Assembly (NCBI RefSeq): GCF_013373865.1
Contig: NC_050476.1
Coordinates: forward strand, 16,315,115 to 16,379,114
Length of the DNA: 64,000 nucleotides
From: Monomorium pharaonis
Taxonomy: Eukaryota; Arthropoda; Insecta; Hymenoptera; Formicidae
Direction of reading: 5' to 3'
This document shows, in pieces, positions 24,101 to 35,897 of this stretch. Each line of letters opens with the position of its first letter. Position 1 is the stretch's first letter. Made by a program: the position numbers and the translations under genes. The notes under the pieces are model-generated. The model had not been told where the DNA came from, made no database searches, and worked only from the letters and a program-made list of their open reading frames with translations.

Positions 24101-26845
24101 TTTGCCCAAAAAACTTGAATTTTAGGGCTAGGCCTGAAATTCTAATCGAATATCGACAGATCTATGTATTTTAACGTAATTCTCATATAGTTCTGGACGC
24201 CTACAAGAGTTTTTTAAAACGTTACGGTGTTATAATTAATTAAAACATTTTTTAAACAGTTATTTTGCCCGAAAAACTTGAATTTCTAAGGCTACACGAC
24301 AAGTGTTAATCGAATATCGACAGATCTAATTATTTTAACGTAATTCTCATATAGTTCGGGACGTGTACAATATGTTTCTACAAAGTTCAGGTGATATAAT
24401 TAATTAAAACATTTTTTGAACAATTATTTTGCTCGAAAAATTTGAATTTCTAAGGCTACACGACAAGTGCTAATCGAATATCGACAGATCTAATTATTTT
24501 AACGTAATTCTCGTATAGTTTGGGACGCGTACAATATGTTTCTACAAAGTTCAGGTTATATAATTAATTAAAACAATTTTTAAACAATTATTTTGCCCGA
24601 AAAACTTGAATTTCTAAGGCTACACGGCAAGTGCTAATCGAATATCGACAGATCTATTTATTTGAACGTAATTCTCATATAGTTCGGGACGCGTACAATA
24701 TGTTTCTATAAAGTTCAGGTGATATAATTAATTAAAACATTTTTTAAACAATTATTTTGCTCGAAAAATTTGAATTTCTAAGGCTACACGACAAGTGCTA
24801 ATCGAATATCGACAGATCTAATTATTTTAACGTAATTCTCATATAGTTTGGGACGCGTACAATCTGTTTCTACAAAGTTCAGGTTATATAATTAATTAAA
24901 ACAATTTTTAAACAATTATTTTGCCCGAAAAACTTGAATTTCTAAGGCTACACGGCAAGTGCTAATCGAATATCGACAGATCTATTTATTTGAACGTAAT
25001 TCTCATATAGTTTGGGACGCGTACAATATGTTTCTATAAAGTTCAGGTGATATAATTAATTAGAACATTTTTTAAACAATTATTTTGCCCAAAAAACTTG
25101 AATTTTAGGGCTAGGCCTGAAATTCTAATCGAATATCGACAGATCTATGTATTTTAACGTAATTCTCATATAGTTCTGGACGCCTACAAGAGTTTTTTAA
25201 AACGTTACGGTGTTATAATTAATTAAAACATTTTTTAAACAGTTATTTTGCCCGAAAAACTTGAATTTCTAAGGCTACACGACAAGTGTTAATCGAATAT
25301 CGACAGATCTAATTATTTTAACGTAATTCTCATATAGTTCGGGACGTGTACAATATGTTTCTACAAAGTTCAGGTGATATAATTAATTAAAACATTTTTT
25401 AAACAATTATTTTGCTCGAAAAATTTGAATTTCTAAGGCTACACGACAAGTGCTAATCAAATATCGACAGATCTAATTATTTTAACGTAATTCTCATATA
25501 GTTTGGGACGCGTACAATATGTTTCTACAATGTTCAGGTTATATAATTAATTAAAACAATTTTTAAACAATTATTTTGCCCGAAAAACTTGAATTTCTAA
25601 GGCTACACGGCAAGTGCTAATCGAATATCGACAGATTTATTTATTTGAACGTAATTCTCATATAGTTCGGGACGCGTACAATATGTTTCTATAAAGTTCA
25701 GGTGATATAATTAATTAGAACATTTTTTAAACAATTATTTTGCCCAAAAAACTTGAATTTTAGGGCTAGGCCTGAAATTCTAATCGAATATCGACAGATC
25801 TATGTATTTTAACGTAATTCTCATATAGTTCTGGACGCCTACAAGAGTTTTTTAAAACGTTACGGTGTTATAATTAATTAAAACATTTTTTAAACAATTA
25901 TTTTGCCCGAAAAACTTGACTTTTGAGGGCTAAAGGTGAGATGCTGTTCAAATATCGACAGTTCTATTTATTTTAACGCAATTCTCATATAGTTCCGGTC
26001 GCGTACAATAAATTTCTAAAGAGTTCCGGTAATATAATTAATTAAAACATTTTTTAAATAATTATTTCACCCGAAAAACTTGAATTTTGTGAGCTAGACG
26101 TGAAATGCTAATCGAATATCAACAGTTCTATTTATTTAAACGCATTTTTCATATAGTTTTGGACGCGTACAATAGTTTTTTAAAAAGATACGGTGTTATA
26201 ATTAATTAAAACATTGTTTAAACAATTATTTTGCCCGGAAAACTTGATTTTTGAGGATTAGACGTGAAATGCTAATCGAATATCGACAGTTTTATTTATT
26301 TTAATGCAGTTCTCATATAGTTTCAGACGCGTACAATAATTTTTTAAAGAGTTTTGGTAATATAATTAATTAAAACATCTTTTAAACAATTATTTTGCCC
26401 GAAAAACTTGAATTTTGAGGGCTAGACGTGAAATGCAAATCGAATATCAAGAGTTCTATTTATTTTAACGCAGTTTTCATATAGTTCTGGACGCGTACAA
26501 TAGTTTTTGGAAAGTTACGGTGTTATAATTAATAAAAACATTTTTTAAACAATTATTTTGCCCGGAAAACTTGAATTTTTAAAGCTAGACCTAAAATGCT
26601 AATCGAATATCAACTGATTTATTTATTTTAACGTAATTCTCATATAGTTCCGGACGCGTACAATAATTTGCTATAGAATTCAGGTGATATAATTAATTAA
26701 AACATTTTTTAAACAATTATATTTTCCGGAAAACTTGAATTTTGAGGGTAGACGGGAAATGCTAATCGAATATTGAGAATTTTATTTATTTTAACACAGT
26801 TTTCCTACAGTTCCGGACGCGTACAATAATTTTCTAAAGAGTTCG
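21105..26845. repeat. 164-bp satellite array, about 35 units, with higher-order repeats
   Basis: The landmark GGGACGCGTACAA recurs at 21900, 22064, 22228, 22392 and 22556, exactly 164 bases apart. Each unit also has TATAATTAATTA, TTTTTTAAACAATTATTTTG and AATCGAATATCGACAG. Marker variants recur at a spacing of six units less one base: TTTCTGTAAAGTTCCGATG at 22411 and 23394, CTGGACGCCTACAAGAG at 24191 and 25174, ACGTGTACAA at 24361 and 25344, so 983 bp in each case. A four-unit step (655 bp) leads to 25829. Outer units are more diverged than central ones, typical of growth by unequal exchange in the middle. Not coding. Confidence 0.92.
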
Positions 26846-27268
26846 CCAGAAAGTGAAAATTTTGAAAATTGATTGAAAATTAACAGGTAACATTACATAT
26901 AATATATTATAATTTTTAATTTATTTAAAAAAGATTAAGTATGGAGATAAAGTATGTAAGAGTGATATTAAGAAACATGAAAATATAATATAATCACTAA
27001 TTTGTGTTTAGTGAGTGAGTGAGGGTGGAGGGGGGAGAGTGGGAGAGCGTGAGAGATAAAGAAGAGGATTAAATAAGAAAGTAAAGTGTAAGAGTAATAT
27101 TGAACAATATGAAAATAATATAATTAATATCATTAATATTATAATTAATAATTTAGAGAGTGGGAGAAAGAGCGTGAGATAGAGAAGGGCATTAAATATG
27201 ATAAAGTGTGTGAGAGTAATATTACAGAAGAAAAAAAAGTGCAATGTTCAATATAAAAATGCTAAGTG

Positions 27269-27302
27269 GCGCGCGCGAAGCGCGCGCAATGTTGTGTTCT
27301 AG
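27269..27302 (+). other. Helitron 3' hairpin and CTAG end
   Basis: Stem GCGCGCGC, loop GAA, stem GCGCGCGC (27269-27287), then an 11-base spacer and CTAG. This is the termination signal of rolling-circle transposition in Helitrons. Confidence 0.88.
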
Positions 27303-28029
27303 TTATTAATAAAAATAGGATAAATTCAAATCGTAATAAATTTCTGTAAATAAGAAAGTTGAAAGAGAGAAAGCGATGGAAACGTATGGAACCTGCAAAT
27401 AATATAATATTTGCCGCAAATTCTCTCATCGTTTTTTATGGAATATTAAATTAACGAAGATTTATCACGATTGATTCTTTATACATTCTCCTTTCGTAAC
27501 CATCTTATTACAAAATTACGAAATGCACGAAATACCATCACTAATATACACTCTTTGTAAAATAACGATAGAAAAATATTCACGTTTGATCTGAGGACTT
27601 TAGAATAAATTATTCGATGCGATTTCTACGGTAATTATAGGTAATTAGAGATGAATGTTATGTCAAGTATCGTTAGTATGGTTAACTACAAAGGGTTTTC
27701 TCTTGTATATGATAGAGAACTTCGAGTTTTTTCTATCGTTAATACATTGTAAGTCACTGAAAATCTGTCGTAATTAATAATGCAATTAAAGGTAAAACAA
27801 ACTGTAAGTTTTCTATGGTTATGAAAGAAAATCCTTCGTTGTGTTAACAATACATGATTAAAAATAAAGTTTTAAATTGTCGCTATATCGACACGAACTT
27901 GTGCGTGACGATAGAGCGATCCTCTGCAAACATTTTTTGGTCTCGGCGACCGTTAGAATACGATTCCTCTTAATTATTTTTCTTACAAGGACAACGAGAA
28001 GAAAAACGTTAAGTCCACTGGACGTAAAA

Positions 28030-28800
28030 ATGAAACTCAAATAATATTGATTGGAACTTTTGTTAAAAATGACGTATAAAAATTGCAGCAACGTTCTGCT
28101 TCATTTTTATAAAAAACTCTAGAATTGTAGAAGTGTTAGTGAAATTATCTTCTTGATATTAAGTAAGTCACATTTCAAAGCAATACGAAAAATATAAAAA
28201 TTTTACGGTTTGTTTGTTCTATTATTACGTTTAAATTTTTGTATAAATTGTAAATTTCATATAAAAGTAGCATTACGATTTAAATTAAATTTTTTACATT
28301 AAAATGTAAAATTATCTTAAAATGTAAAAAATATCGCTGCAAAAATTCACTTGAATTCACTTCTTCGTTAAAAAGTTATCTATCAAAAATTATCACACAC
28401 ACGCGCAAAAAAAACTACAAAGTTCAATTTTACATACGAGTCAAGAGTAAATAAAAAATTTAATAATTAATAAAAGAATTCAGAATTTAAAAGTTTATAC
28501 AGAAATTCAAACTTAATAATAGAACAAACCGTAAAATTTTTATGTTTTTCGTATTGCTTTAAAATGTGACTTACTTAATATCAAAAAGATAATTTCACTA
28601 ACACTTTTACAATTCTAGAGTTTTTTTATAAAAATAAAGCAGAACGTTGCTGCAATTTTTATATTAAAAAGACAAAGATAAAAATATGTATTTCACGAAT
28701 TTAGCAAAATATCTTTCCCTCTAAAGTATTTACAGAAACACGATAAATGTCATTTTTAACAACTGTTCCAATCAATATTATTTGAGTTTCATTATATGTC
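28030..28800. repeat. Palindrome within the inner arm segment
   Basis: 28030-28250 mirrors 28495-28800 (for example CAGCAACGTTCTGCTTCATT against AAGCAGAACGTTGCTG). The right stem has an extra 80 bases near 28670-28745. The partner arm has the same palindrome at 45590-46350. Confidence 0.75.
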
Positions 28801-29302
28801 ATATAAAATTTTTTTAACAAGATTACTATTTTTTAACATTTTTAACATTAAACACGATACGACGCTCAAAGAGAAAGTATTGTGCTGATTATTTATCGCA
28901 GTTTTAGTGATAAATTTTGCTAATTTTTCTCTTCGATCGTGTTTAACACTAAAAATGTAAAGAAATGATAATTGTTAAAATTTTATTCAAATTACACATA
29001 ATGAAAGTAGAATAACATAAACTAAAGATGTTGTTAAACGTGGTAACATTTATAACATTAGTTTTATAAAATTGTATGTGGGCTCATTGTGAAGCCCCTT
29101 TGTGGACAAACTGGCTTTGCGTGTGTGTGTACATGTGAATCTAGAAAATAAATCAAGTGAGCTTTTTCGCGCAAGAGATTACGAGATCTCAGAAATGAGT
29201 GTACCAATTTTAATCGAAGTGGTCGCAATCAAAAGCTAACATCAATAGTTGTCGAACGCCTTATATATAGTGCTAACTGATTAACACAATATGACACTAT
29301 AC

Positions 29303-29610
29303 TACACGGAAAGAATTTTCTCTTAAAAATTATCTTGAAAATTGTGGGACAACGTAAACCTTGAAGAATTTTACTATACTTTGACAAAATGTACTAAAAT
29401 TTTAATAAAATTTGCAAAATTTTGTAAATTTGACTATACTTCTAAAAAAATTTACTAAAACTTTACCAAATTTTATTAAAATTTTATTAAAATTTTAATA
29501 AATTTTAGTAAATTTTGTTAAAAGTATGGTAAAATTCTTCAAGGTTTACGTTGTCTCACAATTACCAGGGATTTTCAAGGTAATTTTTAGGAGAAAATTT
29601 TCTCCGTCTA
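29303..29610. mobile_element. Foldback MITE with TACACGGA end, 308 bp
   Basis: Left end TACACGGAAAGAATTTTCTC, right end GAGAAAATTTTCTCCGTCTA. Arms pair over about 90 bases, including GGTTTACGTTGTC and complement, around an A+T-rich centre made of AAATTTTA words. Confidence 0.65.
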
Positions 29611-29751
29611 GTAATAGGGTATATAGAGGCGGGAGAGAACCGGTCCGCGTTTGGAAAGGGAATCCGTTTGAGATCGGAAGGGGAAAGGACCGCAATAATA
29701 TCCGGTCCTAGATACTTACCAATAAAGTGTTTTATTAGAAAGCGGTTTTAC

Positions 29752-29815
29752 CCAGACAGCACATATTATTAGACATCTTTTAGTCGTCTTTTACAGTTGC
29801 ATTATAAACATGTTT
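29752..29815. mobile_element. Isolated CCCAGACAGCAC end with TTAGACATC words
   Basis: One terminal repeat and its first internal words are clear; the matching right end was not found. Confidence 0.4.
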
Positions 29816-30424
29816 TTATTCTTAATATTTTTTTAAATTTGTTTTATGAGAAAAAGGTGTAAATAAAATTTTAAATCTGATAAATATATATATATACATA
29901 TAATACAATATAATATAAAATTACATAATTATATTTTGTATATTATATACGTTAACGTATATAAAGTACTATTTTATATTTAGGTTTTATTCCCCAACTT
30001 GAGATGGTATCGATATCTCCCGCTTTTCTTAGCCATTCAGAGAACTTGCTGGTCAATTCGTCGAACGTTGTGCTTGAAAAGTTTAGGTTTAAAATTGTTC
30101 TTAAAATTATTTTTCAAAATTAATACCGAGTTATTTATTTTTTATTAAAAAACTAAAGCGTATAAGATTACCAATAATAATATTGGAAAAAATTATTTTT
30201 TTATTTCTTCAGTTTTCCTTAATCCGTTCCATGTTAAATTTTTTGCCAATCTATTTCTAAGAAAAATGACCAAACAATTGGTTAAATGTTTAATCGCAGT
30301 TGCTCCTCTAATGGTTTGAATTTTTTTTTCTGTAACAATATATAACACAATATACATTATTTCAAAAGAAAAAAATTACGATTATTTGAAAAGTGTGTAA
30401 AACAAAGAGAAATAAGAACGAAAC

Positions 30425-30463
<39 letters not shown>

Positions 30464-30883
30464 ATGATATATATATTTAAAAGCATACATATTTTATTAC
30501 AAAAGTATTATATAAATAATTGTTATACGGAAAGTAATTCTATTTTTGTATAAGATAAGGGGAAGCTTAAGACACATCTTTGATTTCGAAAACTCGTATG
30601 AAATGAATTACTCAACTCAGTTCTGTTTTTCAATGCGGTTTCTCAACAGGCAGTAGTATACAATGTTGCGTGTAATATTGCAATAGTATGTATACGATGA
30701 TGGTAACAATACAATGACACTAACGAGCGGCAAAGAGGCGAAAAGAGCATAGGAAGGGTGATGGAGAAAGGAAAAAAGCGAGAGAGAGATAGAGAAAGAA
30801 CAGTGATTGCAAGAGAAAGACAGGGGACCAACACTAAAGGCGGAAGGATCCATTTCTGTATCCATTCATTATTTTAATTCTGT
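29816..30883. other. A+T-rich spacer with an (AT)n run
   Basis: 30428-30460 is an uninterrupted AT dinucleotide repeat. Open stretches near 30620-30860 are serine/leucine-rich readings of purine-rich DNA and show no family signature. Confidence 0.5.
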
Positions 30884-32976
30884 TGTTACGTCCAGCCTTA
30901 TAGGATTTAACTCTTTATTTGGTAGGAAGGATATTTCGGGAAGGACAGGTAAGGCAGGGAAGAACGTAACAAAACGTGTAGAATTCCCGTAGGCACACAG
31001 ATTAAGAGAGGGTAGGTGCCTCGGGTCGAACGCGCTTTTTATGACTCAAAAATATAGGTCAACGTGCCGATAGGCCCGCTATAACCTGTTTCGAGTCGTA
31101 CGTCCGTCGGTCCAAGTTTTGAGTCAACGAATTGAATCGCTTTAACTCGGGATCGGACCAGGTGCAGCCTTTGTTCGGGAGGGGCGAGGTCGTTGAAACT
31201 TAAATAAATGACAAAGTTTACGTAAAATTAACAAAAGTATTTATTCTAATAACAAATAAAAATAAAAATAAAAAGATACAAGTAAGCGTCGAAGTCGTGG
31301 TTTGACAATTTTGCAATAACGGTATAATCGAATTTAAACGCATAGTGAGTATATATATAGTTGTACAAGTATTATATAAGTATGTGGTGGGCGGAGAAAA
31401 AGGGAAACAAAGAGATTTTTCTTTATTCTATAGTATTAACGGTGAACGCGGAGCAAAGAAATAGACGAAGAATTTACTAAATGGTTTCATGAGGAAAACA
31501 GAGATACTTGAAATAGTAAGAGGATGTAGAATAACGTGGGAGAGAGTGGGGATGGAACATCTTCGAGTTTTGGGGAACTGATCGAGGAACAAGTAAGAGA
31601 AGCAAGAGGAGTGGGAACGTTTCAAGGATCACACAAGGGTTCCTCAGGGTTGTGGTATGATGACGGGATATCCTGAGAATCACAGGAGGGTTCTTCAAAG
31701 TTGTGAGGTGGTGTCGGGAACTTGAGATTCGCACACGGGAGCCTTAGGTTCGTGTAAGTGTGAGGGAATTATTTATAAATAATAGGAAAGTGTCTTAAAG
31801 AATTAAAACGGAAGGGAGCAGATGAGTAACGTAAAAAACAAAAGAAATTATGATTGTTGAACTTACTCACTGCTGGTTCTCGAGCAAATCTGTCGGAATC
31901 AAAGGGATTTCTTGACCGGATGGAAAGGCACTAAAGTTTATTCGCGCACCGATTCTACATGATTATTTCTATTATTAACTGAACTAAGTAACTGACTAAC
32001 CAACAACTCTCTTACTCATTGACCAACTAACTAACTCTAAAAACTCTAAACGTTACTAAACTCACAACTCACTATTCTCTTCAAGATTTAGTATTATATA
32101 TACAGAGTCTTACAGAAGGGGGATCCAGATGTGGGTGGTTAAAATGTTCTAACTGGTAGGACTCTTTTCAGGATTGTGTGGTGAGTGAATTCTAAGTTTT
32201 CTTATTAAAGAAATAGTTTTTCCTCTTTGCCCAATCATACGTTGAGTAATCTGTCGAAAGTCTCTCTGTTTCCTCCCACATTCTTTCAATTTTATCGAAG
32301 GGATCCGACCTATCGCGTAGGTTATCTTCCCTTTGGGTTTAAGAGATAAATAATTTTTTCTATCGTGTTAGACGTGCTACGGTATGGTTTGCAGATGGAG
32401 GAAATGGTTATTTATTTTTTGCTTATGTTTAGGTACTTCAACACTTTATTGCTCATTTTTTTGTGAGGAAACGTGAAACTTTGCTTAGATTCCATGTTTG
32501 TTTTTGAATTTCTATCTTCAGAATTCATTATTTGTTGATTCAATATTCAAAAGGAGTCGGAATTATCAACTTGGTCGTTTCGTCTAGAGATACTATAACA
32601 GAGATTCGTCAATGTGCCGTCTTGGGGTAAAACCGGATATCGGATATGACGTTTTCGATGGCGGTTTACTCTGTTTTCTTTTGACAGGTGACAGGTGACA
32701 GGTTAGATCGGCTAGGCTTTCTCTGTCAGTTATATTTATCTTTCTCTCTCATACTTCCGGTTATACCCCAAGCGACGGGAGCCAATCAGAAATCGTTAAC
32801 GCATTGGCGAATCTCTGTTATAGTATCTCTAGTTTCGTCCATCCATGTTTGTCACCACGTTTTTAACAGACTAATCCTAGACGCATAAAAAATTATCGGA
32901 GACCGTTGAAACGGAATTTCTTTTGTAAATTATTTGTTTCTCTGAAGGGAAATCCTGGAGTCTGCCGGACGTAACA
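30884..32976. mobile_element. Solo LTR, probably Ty3/Gypsy type, 2093 bp
   Basis: Begins TGTTACGTCCAGCC and ends GCCGGACGTAACA (TG...CA, with TGTTACG/CGTAACA as inverted ends). CTGT lies on both sides (30880-30883 and 32977-32980), a 4-bp duplication. No internal retroviral coding region is present, so it is an LTR left after recombination, or a long LTR-like nonautonomous element. A hAT MITE (32585-32831) is inserted in it, which makes the original LTR about 1.84 kb. Superfamily is inferred from the ends only. Confidence 0.65.
32585..32831. mobile_element. hAT-type MITE, 247 bp, copy 1
   Basis: Ends TAGAGATACTATAACAGAG and complement CTCTGTTATAGTATCTCTA; identical 8-bp flanks GTTTCGTC. Contains a triple CAGGTGA repeat. 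A second copy of equal length is at 62893-63139. Confidence 0.88.
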
Positions 32977-32980
32977 CTGT

Positions 32981-33480
32981 TTTTTTTTTACTTTAGATTC
33001 TTTGTTTTCCTAACTTTCTCTTCTACTTTCTCCTACCCAAGGTCTGTAGATGAACGACGGGAGGAGAAGCAAGGTCTTTGCATGAACGCTATTTTGAAGC
33101 TATAAAGTGTATGTGTAGTACTTGTTGTACGAGAAGAGTGAGTAGTAGTAAAAGTAGAATGTGGGAAAGGTGGAATTGATACATCGTATTGGCTAAGGCC
33201 ATGTTGGAGCCAGATATGTAAATATGGATGAAAAGACCTTCCTACCTCTCTCGTCTACAGACCTTGGCTGGGAGAAAAGTGAAATAGATGGAAAAAGAAA
33301 AGAAAGATAGAGAAAGAAAAGGGAGCGAAAAAAGAAATAGAAGTACAAAAATAGTACAACAAATAATACAAACAAGAAAACTATCGAAATACCGGTTATA
33401 AAAGAATGGAAGAAAGATAAAATACATCTATAGTGTACGCAATACAAAATATAGATTTTTAATACTAGCAATGACTATCG
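32981..33480. other. Unassigned purine/pyrimidine-rich segment
   Basis: CCAAGGTCTGTAGA near 33038 is mirrored by TCTACAGACCTTGG near 33254, a short inverted pair about 200 bases apart. Nothing else is recognised. Confidence 0.4.
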
Positions 33481-33539
33481 GAATGTGGCTAAAACTAACA
33501 AGTTTTTCTAAAATTAAGATTTATTGTTTTTTTACTCTG

Positions 33540-34606
33540 AATTTTTTGCTCCATTAGTAAACCCCGAAAACTACCCCCAAAGTTACCAAATTTTGTTGCA
33601 AAATAGCAACAAAACGTTTTAAAATTATAAATAACCACACATATCAAATGATAATGGTTCCTCAGTTTTATTGCTCGCAATTTATAACAATTCCAATTTT
33701 GTTGCTCCATCCTTATCAATTGAAAACCATCCCTGATTGTGCTGGGACGCGTTCAAGAGCAAAGTACACTTACAGAATTTGTTCCTCGACTAATTTTGGT
33801 ATTAAAGTCTTTCTCGATTTAGATGCTCAAAGAATATGCAGTTTCTGAATTTGTTGCTAATTGTTTATTGCAAAAAACTGGCTGAAAGTGTGGTTGTGGT
33901 GAGATGCGTTTAAGAACAAAATACCCTTACAGAATTTGTTGCTCGACTAATTTTGGTATTAAAGTCTTTCTTGATTTAGGTGCTCGAAGAATATGCAATT
34001 TCTGAATTTGTTGCTAATTGTTTATTGCAAAAAACTGGCTGAAAGTGTGGTTGTGCTGAGACGCGTTCAAGAACAAAGTATCCTTCCAGGATTTGTTGCT
34101 CGATTAATTTCGGTATTAAAGTCTTTTTCGATTTGTTGCTGGAAGGATATGCAAGTTTCGAATTTGTTGCTAATTGTTTATTGCAATAAAGTGACTGTTA
34201 TAAACTGCAAACAACAAAATCCATGAAGCGCTATCGATATATAGTTACTATTTTCAGTTTTAGTGTCGTGCTAATAAACGTAGAGTGGTTAGAGGTAGTT
34301 TTCAATCGATAGGGATGGAGCAACAAAATCGGAATTGTTATAAACTGCGAGCAACAAAATCGATTAAGCCAGCCAGTCGAGATATAGCTTCTATTTTCAG
34401 TTTTAGGGTGTTGTGCTAATGTGAAGTGGCGAGGAGTGGTTTTCAATTGATAGGGATGGAAAAACAAAATTAGAATTGCGAGCAATAAAACCGAAGAACC
34501 GTTATCATTCCATATATGTGGTTATTTATAATTTTAGAACGTTTGATTGCTATAGGGTAACTTTGGGGGTGGTTTTCGGGGTTTAATAATAGAGCAAAAA
34601 ATTTAG
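33540..34606. repeat. Foldback element built from TTGTTGCTC words
   Basis: The left arm TAAACCCCGAAAACTACCCC is mirrored by GGGGTGGTTTTCGGGG near 34570. Inward, both arms continue with AACCACATATATGG/ATAAATAACCACACATAT-type sequence. The word GAGCAACAAAAT or its complement TTTTGTTGCTC occurs many times on both sides. A tandem array occupies the centre. Confidence 0.6.
33740..34215. repeat. 157-bp tandem repeat, about three units
   Basis: TTGTTGCTCGACTAATTTTG-type landmarks recur at 33774, 33931 and 34088, each 157 bases apart, with AATTTGTTGCTAATTGTTTA in every unit. Forms the loop of the surrounding foldback. Confidence 0.75.
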
Positions 34607-35406
34607 GAATATAGAGCAACTAATTAGCAACTGATTAGATCTAAAGAAATCCATCGCATTTGTTTCATTAAAAAAAATGATTTTTTTTGGATTGTGCTTA
34701 TTTAATTTTAAGTTGGCACAGCCTCTATTTTTTACGAATCGACTGGAGTAACAAAATCGGAAATGGAGCAACTAATTAGTAACAAAAGAGCACTAAATTT
34801 CTATGTAAGTTTTATTCGATCGTGCTAAAAAGTGGCTGTGCCAGCTTTATAGACTTCATCAGAATTATTGTACAAAACTTGGTTTTACTTGCCTTGGTAC
34901 GCATTTCCGAATTAACGTTTGTAGAAAAGTCGTGTTTTATTAATGTGAACAAACGTACTTCTACTTCTCTCCCTTTCGATGAATATATGACGCTTACGTC
35001 ACGCGTACGGAACGGAGAGGAAATACTGGCGGAAGTAAGCATAACGGTATCAACAGAGAAAAAGAGATTCGAAGTCCTGCGATAATATTTAATATTATTC
35101 TTTTTCTTAACTTTTTTATAACAACATTTTATAACAAGCAGAAATAGTAATGTATATAAAGTTGCAAAAAAAGATAATCTTAAATTATATAGAAAGAAAC
35201 ATGTAATGTAAAAGTATTTAATAATTATTCTTTCCTCGTGTTTGTTTATTTTAATTTATATATAAATATGCATGATTAAATATATGTGGATATTATTATA
35301 GAATCCGACCGAAATTTCGGTTTCGGTTTCGGTTACGGCTAGTCTCGGCCAAAAATCAAGATTTCAACTTGATTTCGGTTTTGGCCGAAATTAAGAGTAA
35401 ATTTCG
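34607..35406. other. Spacer with repeat fragments and CCGAAATTTCGG words
   Basis: 34690-34870 contains two copies of GGCACAGCC/GGCTGTGCC in inverted orientation. 35090-35180 repeats 11305-11400. 35305-35430 is rich in TTTCGGTTTCGG and complement, a possible subterminal region of the hAT element that follows. Confidence 0.4.
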
Positions 35407-35673
35407 GTGTCAGCCGAAAACTGTCGGCTGACATCGACGCCAGCGTCGCCAGCGATTGCACCATCTCTTATCTCTTATCCGTTTTCATTCAAACAATTAC
35501 AAAAGGCTGCAAATAAATATTCATCAGCTCCACCGACTTCTGTAGTAAGCGAACAACTATTTAGCTCTGCTGGACAGATTTATGCAAATAGAGGCAGTAA
35601 TTTATTGGGAAAAAATGCCGAGAAACTTTTATTTTTATGTTACAACATAAAATTATTTAACTTTGATTATTAA
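35407..35673 (+). pseudogene. hAT transposase C-terminal dimerisation fragment
   Basis: The readable part includes YSSAPPTSVVSEQLFSSAG followed by NRGSNLLGKNAEKLLFLCYN. This is the hAT C-terminal dimerisation region (hATC): the P.S...SE.LFS.AG core, the R..L....E.L.FL.. tail and a stop soon after. The upstream BED finger and RNase H-like catalytic domain are absent. A+T-rich DNA follows. A 3' remnant of a ZBED-like transposon; not functional. Confidence 0.75.
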
Positions 35674-35897
35674 GTTTTAATATAATGTTAAATAATAAAA
35701 CTGTGATGTATAACTTTACTGTTATACTATGCAATGTATCTAATATAATTTTTATTAAAAAGTTGACTTTTCAAAAGATGTTTTCCTTTTTTGTAAAAAA
35801 TACATTTATATTGTAATAAAATATAATAAATAATAAAGTAATAACATATTCTCAAATGAAAGCTTATTTAATAACTGATAAAAAGCTTATTTGACAT

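Larger units (their letters stand above)
20733..27302 (+). mobile_element. Nonautonomous Helitron, 6570 bp, carrying a satellite array
   Basis: Starts TCCTATCTAAAAAAGG and ends TGTTGTGTTCTAG. Eleven bases before the CTAG is a perfect hairpin with an 8-bp GCGCGCGC stem and GAA loop. The flanks are A at the left and T at the right. The other arm carries the empty site (ATGAATTATTAAT in reverse complement, junction 47057/47058) with no target duplication. All canonical Helitron marks are therefore met. No Rep/helicase gene is present. The interior is a short leader, a 5.7-kb tandem array of 164-bp units and a 450-bp tail with a partial direct duplication (about 27015-27090 and 27150-27225). Confidence 0.9.
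9722..29270 (+). repeat. Left arm of a large interrupted inverted repeat
   Basis: Segments 9722-17663, 20430-20732 and 27303-29270 match, in reverse complement and in order, 56173-47355, 47355-47058 and 47057-44400. Matching landmarks include the start ACTTTGATGACAGCAGTATG (GTATGATTGAGTT is shared), the hAT MITE at 12956, the palindrome at 13740 and the G+C-rich block at 16622. Two blocks are extra here: the Harbinger/MITE cluster 17664-20427 and the Helitron 20733-27302. 12300-12830 aligns poorly with its partner. No gene lies in the shared part; the open stretches in it are conserved between arms only as DNA. Confidence 0.85.

Noticed and set aside
21105..26845. CRISPR-like array
   Set aside because: Units are 164 bp, contiguous and without spacers; this is a satellite in a eukaryotic context.
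33740..34215. Second CRISPR-like impression from regularly spaced GTTGCTC words
   Set aside because: The whole 157-bp unit is repeated; there are no unique spacers.
35407..35673. Complete small gene
   Set aside because: Only the C-terminal hAT dimerisation part is present; the first 25 residues come from CGG-rich flanking sequence.
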